From Akkermansiaceae bacterium (GTDB taxonomy: Bacteria > Verrucomicrobiota > Verrucomicrobiia > Verrucomicrobiales > Akkermansiaceae), in NCBI GenBank assembly GCA_903888515.1, contig CAISTY010000133.1, forward strand, positions 1 to 61,159: a stretch of DNA of 61,159 bases. The letters run 5' to 3'. Below the pieces are notes generated by a model that searched no databases, was not told where the DNA came from, and was given only the letters and a program-made list of their open reading frames with translations. Shown in pieces: positions 54,137-61,159 of the stretch. Every line of letters begins with the position of its first letter. The stretch's first letter is position 1. Made by a program: the position numbers and the translations under genes.

Positions 54137-57100
54137 ATGATCACCGCATTTCTATCGAAAATAAGCAAACCACATATTTTTGCCGCAGTCATCGGGTTGT
54201 CGGTCTTGCTGGCGGGGCCAGGTAGCGCGCAAGTCACTCCGGTCGGCGGCATTGCCAGAAACTTCACGGTGACCAATCGCGCCACCGGGCAACCGCTCAA
54301 TCTCACGGATTTCGCAGGCAAGGTTCTCGTGCTCGACTTTTTCGCCTACTGGTGCGGGCCATGCCAGTCTTCCTCCCCGGACGTGGAAACGAACATCCAG
54401 AAGTACTATGCGGCACGTGGCGGCAATGCCTTCGGTGTGCCGGTGCAGGTGCTGGCCGCCAGCATCGACGCCTCAAGCCCGTCCCAAACCAACGCGTTCG
54501 TGGCGGCCGCAGGCTTGGAATTGGTGGCTGACGATAACGGCGGCTCGGCCGGTGCGTGGAGCCAGTTCAACGAAACAAATGGCATTCCCCTTTTCGTGAT
54601 CGTCAATTGCGTCGCGGGTTCACCCAACACTGCCCAGTGGAAGGTGCTGTACAAAAAGGCAGGCTATGCCGGCGCGGTCACGCTCCGCAGTTCGATTGAT
54701 ACGGTGCAAGCAGCGGCCACCCCGGAAATCGCTGTCGAGCAGCCCGCAGGAACCAACATCGCCGACGCCGGAGCAAAGGCATTCGGCTCCGTGAATGTCG
54801 GCTCTAACACGAGTCTCTCCTTCACCATCAAAAACACCGGCACCGCCGACCTGACCGGGCTGGCAATCACCAAGGACGGCACCAACCCGGCGGATTTCAC
54901 GGTCACGTCGAGCCCGCTGGCGCCGGTGGCCGGACCTAACGGAACCACCACATTCATCGTGCAATTCGCGCCGGGAGCCGTGGGACCGCGCAGCGCGGTC
55001 ATCCACATCGCCAGCAACGACGGTAATGAAAACCCGTTTGACATCACGCTCACCGGCACGGGCATTGCGCCGGAAATCGCCGTCGAACAACCCGCCGGGA
55101 CCAACATCGCCGACGCCGGAGCGAAGGACTTCGGCTCCGTGAATGTCGGTTCTAACACGAGTCTCTCCTTCACCATCAAAAACACCGGCACCGCCAACCT
55201 GACCGGGCTGGCGATCACCAAAGACGGCACCAACCCGGCGGATTTCACGGTCACGTCGAGCCCGGTGGCCCCGGTGGCCGGACCTAACGGAACCACCACC
55301 TTTACCGTACAATTCGCGCCGGGTGCCGTGGGACCGCGCAGCGCGGTCATCCGCATCGCCAGCAACGACGGCGATGAAAACCCGTTTGACATCACGCTCA
55401 CCGGCACGGGCATCGCCCCCGAAATCGCCGTCGAGCAACCCGTAGGAACCAACATCGCCGACGCCGGAGCGAAGGCATTCGGCTCCGTGAACGTCGGCTC
55501 TAACACAAGCCTGACCTTCACCATCAAAAACACCGGCACCGCCGACCTGACCGGGCTGGCAATCACCAAGGACGGCACCAACCCTGCGGATTTCACGGTC
55601 ACGTCGAGCCCGGCGGCCCCGGTGGCCGGACCTAGCGGAACCACCACATTCATCGTGCAATTCGCGCCGGGCGCCGTGGGACCGCGCAGTGCCATCATCC
55701 GCATCGCCAGCAACGACGGCGATGAAAACCCGTTTGACATCACGCTCACCGGCACGGGCATCGTGCCGGAAATCGCCGTCGAGCAACCCGTAGGAACCAA
55801 CATCCCCGACGCCGGAGCAAAGGACTTCGGCTCCGTGAACGTCGGCTCTAACACCAGCCTGACCTTCACCATCAAAAATACCGGCACCGCCGAACTGACC
55901 GGGCTGGCAATCACCAAGGACGGCACCAACCCGGCGGATTTCACCCTCACGTCGAGCCCGGTGGCCCCGGTGGCCGGACCTAACGGAACCACCACATTCA
56001 TCGTGCAATTCGCGCCGGGAGCCGTGGGACCGCGCAGCGCGGTCATCCACATCGCCAGCAACGACGGCGATGAAAACCCGTTTGACATCACGCTCACCGG
56101 CACGGGCATGTTCTTTGACGATTTTGATCCCGCTCAAACGCCGGCGCTGTGGGCGCAATTCGGCGGCAGCGTGGAGGCGAACAGCAACGGTCAAGCGGCG
56201 GGATCCGGGTCCACAGGCAACAGCCTGTGGTTCGGCGGCGATGGCAGTCGTTACGCCACGACGCAGCCGATAGACTCACGCACTGGCGGTGGTGTTTCAT
56301 TCCTTTTTGCGATTGCCAATGGCACGTCCAGCCCGTGGGAATCAGCCGATGACGGCGAAGATGTGGTTCTTGAGTATGCCAATGACGGCACGAACTTCGT
56401 GCAAATCGGAGGTCCCTATAACAACCGCGCCTGGCAGAAACACGTGCTCGAGATTCCCGCGCCAGCCCGGACAATGGCGACGCGCTTCCGCTTCCGCCAG
56501 TTATCTAACAGCGGTGCGGCATACGACCATTGGGCCATCGACGATGTGCAAATCGGCAGTAGCGTGGTGGTCGCACCGGAGATCGCGGTGGAACAACCGG
56601 CTGGCACCGGTTTGACGGATGGATCATCGACGGTGAACTTCCATCTGGAAGGCAATGACTTGAACTGCAGCCGCACCTTGGTGATTCGCAATGTGGGCAC
56701 CACGGATCTAACGATAAACGAGGTGACCATGGACGGCACGAACGCCGCTGACTTCAGCCTCGGCAGTCCCGGTGCCAGTACTCTCGCGCCGGGTGCCGCC
56801 ACCACCCTAACGGTCACTTTCACGCCCGGTGGCGTCGGCGCGCGCACAGCCGCCATCCACATTGCCAGCAACGACGGCGATGAAAACCCGTTTGACATCA
56901 ATCTAACCGGAACCGGTTTGCTCACCGCCATTCAAAGCTGGCGCCAAACCTACTTTGGCACGACAAGCAATACCGGCAACTCGGAGGACACCGCAGACCC
57001 CTACCACACCGGCATTCCCAATCTTCTGGTCTTTGCCTTCGCCGGTCCAAACCAGAATCCAGTCTCCGCGAAAGTCAGCCAGTTACCGCAGATGCAGCAG

Positions 57101-57301
57101 AGCGGTGGCAACTTGCTTTACAGTTTCACCCAACCCGCCGGAGTCAGCGGCGTCACCTATGGAGCGGAGTGGAGCCAGACGCTTCTATCAGGGAGCTGGA
57201 CTGCGGTTGCTGACACCGGCACGCCGCCGCAGCACACTTTCAGCGTGCCCATCGGCAGCAATACCAAACTCTTCATGCGGCTCAAGGTGACGAACCCGTA
57301 G
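54137..57301 (+). CDS. secreted TlpA-like thioredoxin fused to choice-of-anchor-D repeats
   Basis: 1054 aa. A signal region (IFAAVIGLSVLLAGPGSAQ) is followed at residues 33-190 by a TlpA-type thioredoxin domain with the redox pair Cys73/Cys76 in YWCGPCQ. Residues about 197-660 are four near-identical 116-aa immunoglobulin-like choice-of-anchor-D repeats. Then comes a jelly-roll-like segment, one divergent repeat near 815-930, and a typical verrucomicrobial C-terminal surface domain. It completes the DUF4266-DUF3570-thioredoxin cluster, but with an unusually large extracellular extension. Confidence 0.85.
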   Translation: MITAFLSKISKPHIFAAVIGLSVLLAGPGSAQVTPVGGIARNFTVTNRATGQPLNLTDFAGKVLVLDFFAYWCGPCQSSSPDVETNIQKYYAARGGNAFGVPVQVLAASIDASSPSQTNAFVAAAGLELVADDNGGSAGAWSQFNETNGIPLFVIVNCVAGSPNTAQWKVLYKKAGYAGAVTLRSSIDTVQAAATPEIAVEQPAGTNIADAGAKAFGSVNVGSNTSLSFTIKNTGTADLTGLAITKDGTNPADFTVTSSPLAPVAGPNGTTTFIVQFAPGAVGPRSAVIHIASNDGNENPFDITLTGTGIAPEIAVEQPAGTNIADAGAKDFGSVNVGSNTSLSFTIKNTGTANLTGLAITKDGTNPADFTVTSSPVAPVAGPNGTTTFTVQFAPGAVGPRSAVIRIASNDGDENPFDITLTGTGIAPEIAVEQPVGTNIADAGAKAFGSVNVGSNTSLTFTIKNTGTADLTGLAITKDGTNPADFTVTSSPAAPVAGPSGTTTFIVQFAPGAVGPRSAIIRIASNDGDENPFDITLTGTGIVPEIAVEQPVGTNIPDAGAKDFGSVNVGSNTSLTFTIKNTGTAELTGLAITKDGTNPADFTLTSSPVAPVAGPNGTTTFIVQFAPGAVGPRSAVIHIASNDGDENPFDITLTGTGMFFDDFDPAQTPALWAQFGGSVEANSNGQAAGSGSTGNSLWFGGDGSRYATTQPIDSRTGGGVSFLFAIANGTSSPWESADDGEDVVLEYANDGTNFVQIGGPYNNRAWQKHVLEIPAPARTMATRFRFRQLSNSGAAYDHWAIDDVQIGSSVVVAPEIAVEQPAGTGLTDGSSTVNFHLEGNDLNCSRTLVIRNVGTTDLTINEVTMDGTNAADFSLGSPGASTLAPGAATTLTVTFTPGGVGARTAAIHIASNDGDENPFDINLTGTGLLTAIQSWRQTYFGTTSNTGNSEDTADPYHTGIPNLLVFAFAGPNQNPVSAKVSQLPQMQQSGGNLLYSFTQPAGVSGVTYGAEWSQTLLSGSWTAVADTGTPPQHTFSVPIGSNTKLFMRLKVTNP
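54725..56116 (+). repeat. four tandem 348-bp coding repeats
   Basis: Units begin at 54725, 55073, 55421 and 55769, exactly 348 bp apart, and are nearly identical at DNA level including silent positions. This indicates recent duplication or gene conversion. Copy number could vary by slippage or recombination without breaking the frame. The antisense frames stay open across all four, producing long spurious minus-strand readings. Confidence 0.95.
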
Positions 57302-57308
57302 CATCTGC

Positions 57309-57590
57309 TCAACGCAAGACCGCGCGCACGATTTTCAGGCACATCCGGACCAGCAGCCACAACACGCCAAGCAGCAACCCCACGGTGAGCAGCAAGGCGA
57401 TGACGATGATTCCAGGAATCACCCACAACGGCCACCAGCGGCTGTCGAACCGGCGAACCCGCCCGCGCCATTGCCGCCAATCCTGCCACTCGCCTCGGGC
57501 AGGCGCGTCTTGTCGCGCCGGCAAAACGGCAGGCGCGACTCCGTCGATTTCGAGCACCTCAACTTCAATTTCCGTGGCTTCAGGTGTCAT
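57309..57590 (-). CDS. small membrane protein of unknown function
   Basis: 93 aa: an acidic N-terminus (PEATEIEVEVLEIDGVAP), a basic Trp/Arg-rich middle (EWQDWRQWRGRVRRFD), and a strongly hydrophobic helix (LWVIPGIIVIALLLTVGLLL) that may continue as a second span. No family is recognised. It converges with the thioredoxin-fusion gene, 7 bp apart. Confidence 0.55.
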   Translation of the reverse strand: MTPEATEIEVEVLEIDGVAPAVLPARQDAPARGEWQDWRQWRGRVRRFDSRWWPLWVIPGIIVIALLLTVGLLLGVLWLLVRMCLKIVRAVLR

Positions 57591-57718
57591 GGCAATGGTT
57601 GCTGCGGACCCGATTGTCCATCACGGAGCGCCCCGATACAAACCGAATGCGGAAGCTGGGGAGAATTTTTCACCCTCGCGCCTCATTCGTCCACGATCCG
57701 TGAGGTAGTTGGATGGCA

Positions 57719-58414
57719 TCACTGCGCGGCGTGGACGATCAGTACGATCTCGCCCTTCGGCGGGTGGGCTTGAAAATGCGCGAGCACCTCGGCCGCCGTG
57801 CCGCGGTGATAGGTCTCGAATTTCTTGGTCAACTCGCGGGCGACACACGTGCGGGCGGCGGGATTGATTTCTGCCAGTATCCCGAGGGTCGAGACGATAC
57901 GGTGGGGGGACTCGAAGAAGATACCGGTTTCGCCGGATTCCAGAGTGGAGGCGAGTGTGGCGCGGCGTTTCCCGGTTTTGATAGAGAGGAAGCCGCCGAA
58001 GCGGAAGGCATGACACGGGAAGCCCGATCCGATGAGCGCGGTGATCACCGCGGACGGGCCGGGCAGCACTTCCAACGGAGTGGCGGATGCGATACAGGCT
58101 TGGACCAGGCGATAACCGGGATCCGATATGCCGGGCATGCCGGCGTCGCTGATGAGGGCGATGGTTTCACCGGCACGGGCGGCGGCGATGAGTTCCGGTA
58201 CGCGGCGGGCCTCGTTGTGCTCGTGCAGCGAGACCAGCGGTTTGCCGGAAATCCCGTGATGGGCAAGCAGCGGCGCGGAATGCCGCGTGTCCTCGCAGGC
58301 GATGCGATCGGCGGTTTGCAGAATTTCCAAGGCCCGCAGCGTGATGTCGCCGAGGTTCCCGATCGGTGTGGGAACAATCACGATGCGGCCGGATGTTTCG
58401 TTAGGTGAATCCAT
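57719..58414 (-). CDS. rsmI: 16S rRNA (cytidine1402-2'-O)-methyltransferase
   Basis: A 231-aa SAM-dependent enzyme of the tetrapyrrole-methylase fold that modifies C1402 in the ribosomal P site. IVIVPTPIGNLGDITLRAL, CEDTRHSAPLL, SDAGMPGISDPGYRLV and LPGPSAVITALIGSGFP are diagnostic. ATG 58414 is preferred; the upstream frame is not conserved. The C-terminus lacks the extra domain of some homologues. 58415-58600 holds three ACTGATT words (58461, 58470, 58480) and no gene. Confidence 0.94.
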   Translation of the reverse strand: MDSPNETSGRIVIVPTPIGNLGDITLRALEILQTADRIACEDTRHSAPLLAHHGISGKPLVSLHEHNEARRVPELIAAARAGETIALISDAGMPGISDPGYRLVQACIASATPLEVLPGPSAVITALIGSGFPCHAFRFGGFLSIKTGKRRATLASTLESGETGIFFESPHRIVSTLGILAEINPAARTCVARELTKKFETYHRGTAAEVLAHFQAHPPKGEIVLIVHAAQ

Positions 58415-58600
58415 GGTGCTAATTGAAAAAATGGAATCGGTCCGTCGAGCGACGGCTTCCACTGATTAAACTGATTTTAACTGATTTCACAGCAAAATTC
58501 GCGATAGGCAGTGAGGTTCAATGGAGTGGCCGCCAAGCACAAGTTCGAGTGCCGGGTCCCCGTCAGTGGGTCAAGTTTTCAAAAATGTTTGATAGATATC

Positions 58601-58843
58601 ATGTCCGCAAGCCACCCCATTCACTTCTCAACCTTTTCGCTTTCCGCATTCGTCACGCATCCCACCGTCACGGTGGTGCTCACCCGCAAGGTGGCCGCCG
58701 CCAACGATGCCACCCTCAGCATCGCCATCGCCGCCGGGCTCGGCGTCACCGCCGTGGTTTCCAGCGTGAACACCACCGCCGGAGTCGGTCTGGCCGCAAA
58801 CGAGTTCAAGATCGGCGCGGACGCCTCCGCCATCTTCCAGTAA
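58601..58843 (+). CDS. hypothetical protein, possibly a fragment
   Basis: 80 aa from ATG 58601: MSASHPIHFSTFSLSAFVTH, then PTVTVVLTRKVAAANDATLS and VSSVNTTAGVGLAANEFKIG. It is Ala/Val/Thr-rich and beta-strand-like and could be the C-terminal end of a larger surface or phage-type protein. It overlaps the tail of the minus-strand cassette frame; its codon use fits coding better than the opposite strand does. The family is not recognised. Confidence 0.35.
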   Translation: MSASHPIHFSTFSLSAFVTHPTVTVVLTRKVAAANDATLSIAIAAGLGVTAVVSSVNTTAGVGLAANEFKIGADASAIFQ

Positions 58844-59002
58844 ATATCGCCATCGCCTCCAGAGCTTCGCAGCAGGAAAAAAGTCAACGTCCCGCAGTGG
58901 GTGAGATGTCTGCAAGTCCTCACGAATTCTTTCAATCACTTCAGAGGCGAACTCGAGCGGTATCGATTCCCAGGCGTCGTTCCATTTGATGCTGAGTGCC
59001 AT
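58628..59002 (-). pseudogene. broken cassette gene after attC
   Basis: From ATG 59002, 19 bases beyond the recombination point of the attC-like site, the first 50 residues read like a small cytoplasmic protein (ALSIKWNDAWESIPLEFASE, VIERIREDLQTSHPLRDVDF). After about 58850 the frame turns into Gly/His-rich sequence opposite another open frame, so the original C-terminus seems lost. A shifted frame near 58870 (GGDGDIYWK) looks more natural, so a frameshift may also be present. Confidence 0.45.
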
Positions 59003-59021
59003 TGTTAATCTTTGTTTTTCT

Positions 59022-59083
59022 GCACAACGTTCAGTCTGTGGGTTTCGAGCGGAGCGAGAATACCCACCAGACTGTGGTTGGGC
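59022..59083 (-). other. attC-like cassette recombination site
   Basis: On the minus strand GCCCAAC (a perfect RYYYAAC box) and GTTGTGC bound a 62-bp site. The arms CAGTCTG-G-TGGGT and ACCCA-CAGACTG pair perfectly except for one extra base, the extrahelical base typical of attC, around an unpaired centre. It begins 26 bp after the stop of the FG-GAP gene. The next reading frame starts 19 bp beyond it. The second box deviates from GTTRRRY at one position. Confidence 0.65.
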
Positions 59084-59109
59084 AATGGTTCACAGATATC
59101 GTTTCTCCT

Positions 59110-60546
59110 TCAGTACAAAGTGAAGTTAGTTCCGCAGCCCAGCGCCGTTCCCTTGTTTGACTTTCGGCCTTTTTCGTTCTTGAAGATGTAGACCTTCTCC
59201 GGTGCGGTAATCGTGATATCAGGAACACCGTCACCAGTCATATCCCCGCACAGTACGATATGACCGATCTCACCTTCCGCCGGGGGCTTCCCGCCGTAGA
59301 CATCTTTTTGCGTTTCCATTGCGAAGGTCCCGATGCGTTTCCCCTGGAAATCGAATATGCCCCGACTATGCGGGAGCACGATTTGGTCGTATCCATCTCC
59401 GTTCCAGTCTACGAGCGTGTGGAATCGGGAATAGTCTGTTTTGAGGTGCAAGAGTTGGGTTCCGCTCTCATCCAGGACCGACAGCGCATTTCCATCCACC
59501 AGATCGACAAGAATCTGTGTCCCTAGCCGGTCATGGCTAATTCTGCCGATGTTCAGCGATTCATAATGATGACCGCCCACTTTCCCTTGAACCTTGCCAT
59601 TGCCGTCAACCACGAGCAACGTGTTAGCTGCGCAGGTCGTGAGCACAAGACGACAGTCCTGCGGCGTCTTCCCCTTGTGGAGCAAACGGCAGCAATCCAT
59701 ATGCCCCCCCGAAAACTGTGCCGCGTTCTCCAGCACCCAGCGAACCTGCCCGTCCGGGTTCAGCAACGCATATCCAGCCATGATCGCGTCTCGCCCATCT
59801 GCGTCGAGGTCAACCGGGACAGGTTGGTGTGCTGTCTTGAAGCCCCCGGGGTTCCGCACAGTCCAAAGCAGTTTCCCCGAGTAGTCCAACGCCCAGATCT
59901 GTGTATAACGGTCTTTGATCAACACGTCCGTCGCGCGCTTACCGCCTGAGAGATTGGCGAAAGCCAGGCAGTCACTCGCACCAGGAGGAATAGGGATCTT
60001 CCGGCGTTCTTTGCCGGTTACCCCATCCAGTTCGACAAGAGAATCTTTTGTGCAAACGACCACTTCATTCGTGCCATCGCCGTCCCAGTCGTAAATCTGA
60101 CAAGCGACATCGTGGTGCAAGCCACGGCGTCCGATGTTGGGATTACCCCATCGCCAGAGGACCTGGCCATCGAGCCGTTGTGCCACCACGGCACTGGTGT
60201 AGTGAACATCTCCCTCATTCACATTTCGCGCGCTGACGATCTCGACCTGGCCATCACCATTGACATCGCCGGTAACTACCCAAGCCCCGCTGTATTGAGG
60301 ATCGAGCGGAATCTCTCTCCAAGCATGAATTAGTGGAGCCTGACCGGTAGCATCACCATGGTCTACGGTCTCAAAACAAACCGGATTGACTGCCATATGT
60401 GCGCTCTCCTTGTTCTGTGACGCATTTATTCCCGTCACGTTCTTTCCTCGTGCACTACCAGTAGAGGCATTCTGGGAGGAAACATCCTCTGCGTATGCCA
60501 CGCAGCATACGCAGATAACCAGTACAACTGCCGTAATGTTCTTCAT
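59110..60546 (-). CDS. secreted FG-GAP/VCBS-repeat beta-propeller protein (cassette gene)
   Basis: 478 aa with a signal peptide (NITAVVLVICVCCVAYAE). At least five calcium-binding loops of the FG-GAP type are spread along it: DVNGDGQVEIV, DWDGDGTNEVV, DLDADGRDAI, DWNGDGYDQIV and DMTGDGVPDITI. The fold is a seven-bladed propeller used for carbohydrate or protein binding; no catalytic domain is seen. The start lies eight bases after a GTTGGGC box and the gene is followed by an attC-like site. Base composition is visibly lower in GC than the neighbours, supporting acquisition. Confidence 0.8.
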   Translation of the reverse strand: MKNITAVVLVICVCCVAYAEDVSSQNASTGSARGKNVTGINASQNKESAHMAVNPVCFETVDHGDATGQAPLIHAWREIPLDPQYSGAWVVTGDVNGDGQVEIVSARNVNEGDVHYTSAVVAQRLDGQVLWRWGNPNIGRRGLHHDVACQIYDWDGDGTNEVVVCTKDSLVELDGVTGKERRKIPIPPGASDCLAFANLSGGKRATDVLIKDRYTQIWALDYSGKLLWTVRNPGGFKTAHQPVPVDLDADGRDAIMAGYALLNPDGQVRWVLENAAQFSGGHMDCCRLLHKGKTPQDCRLVLTTCAANTLLVVDGNGKVQGKVGGHHYESLNIGRISHDRLGTQILVDLVDGNALSVLDESGTQLLHLKTDYSRFHTLVDWNGDGYDQIVLPHSRGIFDFQGKRIGTFAMETQKDVYGGKPPAEGEIGHIVLCGDMTGDGVPDITITAPEKVYIFKNEKGRKSNKGTALGCGTNFTLY

Positions 60547-60554
60547 TTTGTTTT

Positions 60555-60636
60555 GCCCAACGTTTGATGTGATGTCACCGCGTCATTGCGATGAGTTTGA
60601 ATTGAAATTGAGATGATTATGGGCGGTTGACATCCA
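60555..60636 (-). other. partial attC-like site upstream of the FG-GAP cassette
   Basis: Minus strand GTTGGGC (60561-60555) fits the R' consensus GTTRRRY. GATGTCA-A-CCGC (60635-60624) can pair with GCGGTGACATC (60583-60573) with one extra base. A matching RYYYAAC box was not found at the outer end, so the site is damaged or misread. 60637-61023 holds no recognised gene. Confidence 0.35.
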
Positions 60637-60762
60637 TGACTTCCATGAAAAGGCAGTCAATAGGAAATTGAAGTTTACTTCAAGTTTTTGCATGGGTGGG
60701 GGTTGAATCAGATAGATTGTTGGAGTTCGCGCCAGGCGAAGGAGATTCCCCCCGCCTCCCCT

Positions 60763-60803
60763 GGGGGACGGGAGGGGAGAAGTCCCCGGAGGGGATTTAG
60801 GGG
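60763..60803 (+). other. G-run cluster, possible G-quadruplex
   Basis: Runs of 5, 3, 4, 4 and 4 G occur at 60763, 60770, 60774, 60791 and 60800. The first three are separated by one or two bases; the next gap is 13. CTCCCC upstream can alternatively pair with GGGGAG. It lies in the non-coding stretch between the cassette region and the transposase fragment. Confidence 0.5.
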
Positions 60804-61023
60804 CGAAATCCAAACGCGGTCAAGCTGGCTCAGCTTGGCGGGGTTTGGGGCGGCAGCCCCAAGGCGCTGTTGCCAGCGGACGGGGCCATGGACACGGATT
60901 GAAACAGGGAGTCTTGCTTCCATACGCACTCGCTCGGTCGGTTCCGTTGATTTGACCTGGTGCATGATTTTGATCCTTGTTTCCTGTTTGAAAGGGGTGG
61001 AACGCCGCTATCTTGTTCTCGCA

Positions 61024-61159
61024 CTACTTCTGTGAAAGCCTCCTGAGCGACTCGCGGTGATTGGTGATGGAACGCTCTTCCACAATTTCGCCCGCTTTGT
61101 TGAGAACGCAGATGGCGTGTTTCTTGTCCCCGAGATCGAGGCCAATGGTGATGGATGGA
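61024..61159 (-). pseudogene. truncated IS110-family transposase (continues beyond window)
   Basis: On the minus strand the visible part reads ITIGLDLGDKKHAICVLNKA, then GEIVEERSITNHRESLRRLS, QK and TAG at 61026-61024. GLDLGDKxHA with the Asp of the DEDD nuclease is the N-terminal hallmark of IS110-type transposases, normally over 300 aa. The frame stops after about 43 visible residues and downstream bases show no continuation, so this copy is broken. Confidence 0.7.

Noticed and set aside
54620..56194. Two long antisense reading frames (481 and 524 codons) over the repeat region
   Set aside because: They mirror the four identical coding repeats of the plus-strand gene; the plus strand has the signal peptide, thioredoxin motif and operon context.

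Overview
The window looks like a chromosomal segment of a high-GC member of the Verrucomicrobia. No 16S gene is present, so this rests on gene content and signals. A lexA gene carries a perfect copy of the operator reported for Verrucomicrobia (TGTTC-N4-GAACA). There are also many secreted proteins with SLA1-homology, choice-of-anchor-D, FG-GAP and formylglycine-generating-enzyme-like domains, a pseudopilin trio, and an alpha-2-macroglobulin-like giant protein.

Layout. 1-1000: end of an array of integron-type gene cassettes (two attC-like sites, one intact and one broken cassette gene), next to tRNA-Leu(CAG). 1.4-10.4 kb: M16 protease, N-carbamoylputrescine amidase, TPR protein, lexA, a translationally coupled DUF1573/rhodanese pair, an SHD1-metallopeptidase and exonuclease III. 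10.7-17.6 kb: one 2304-aa macroglobulin-like protein. 17.9-19.0 kb: repeat-rich gap with three period-7 arrays. 19.0-26.4 kb: rpsO-pnp, a SET-domain methyltransferase, coiled-coil membrane proteins, and a head-to-head Rrf2 regulator/cysE pair whose start codons overlap. 26.5-32 kb: tRNA-Asp, fabD, dtd, carA, purA, uppS. 32-38.5 kb: three pseudopilins, galE, a Gly/Tyr-rich lipoprotein, a rhomboid protease, nuoC and nuoB. 38.6-44.6 kb: menaquinone methyltransferase, CCA-adding/polyA polymerase-type enzyme, a hexapeptide-repeat protein, and two adjacent PilT-type ATPases. 44.6-47.4 kb: a plastic patch with a toxin-antitoxin pair, palindromic repeats, a broken Avd-like gene, a truncated FGE-like gene and an Rpn-type nuclease. 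47.5-57.3 kb: UvrD helicase, a FucP-like transporter with a URO-D-like enzyme, and a DUF4266/DUF3570/thioredoxin-fusion cluster. 57.3-61.2 kb: rsmI, then a second cassette segment (attC, FG-GAP protein cassette, broken cassette gene) and a truncated IS110-type transposase at the window edge.

How it fits together. Most of the window is housekeeping (SOS control, RNA decay, cysteine, pyrimidine, purine, isoprenoid, quinone and respiratory functions). The accessory material lies at the two ends, at 17.6-19 kb and at 44.6-46.3 kb. The signals most worth following are the attC-like cassettes at both ends, the recurring period-7 arrays, the marked preference of the tetramer TTAG for the context GTTAG, the macroglobulin/secretin-like fusion and the overlapping start codons of the Rrf2 regulator and cysE. 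All calls come from reading the sequence; no database search was run.
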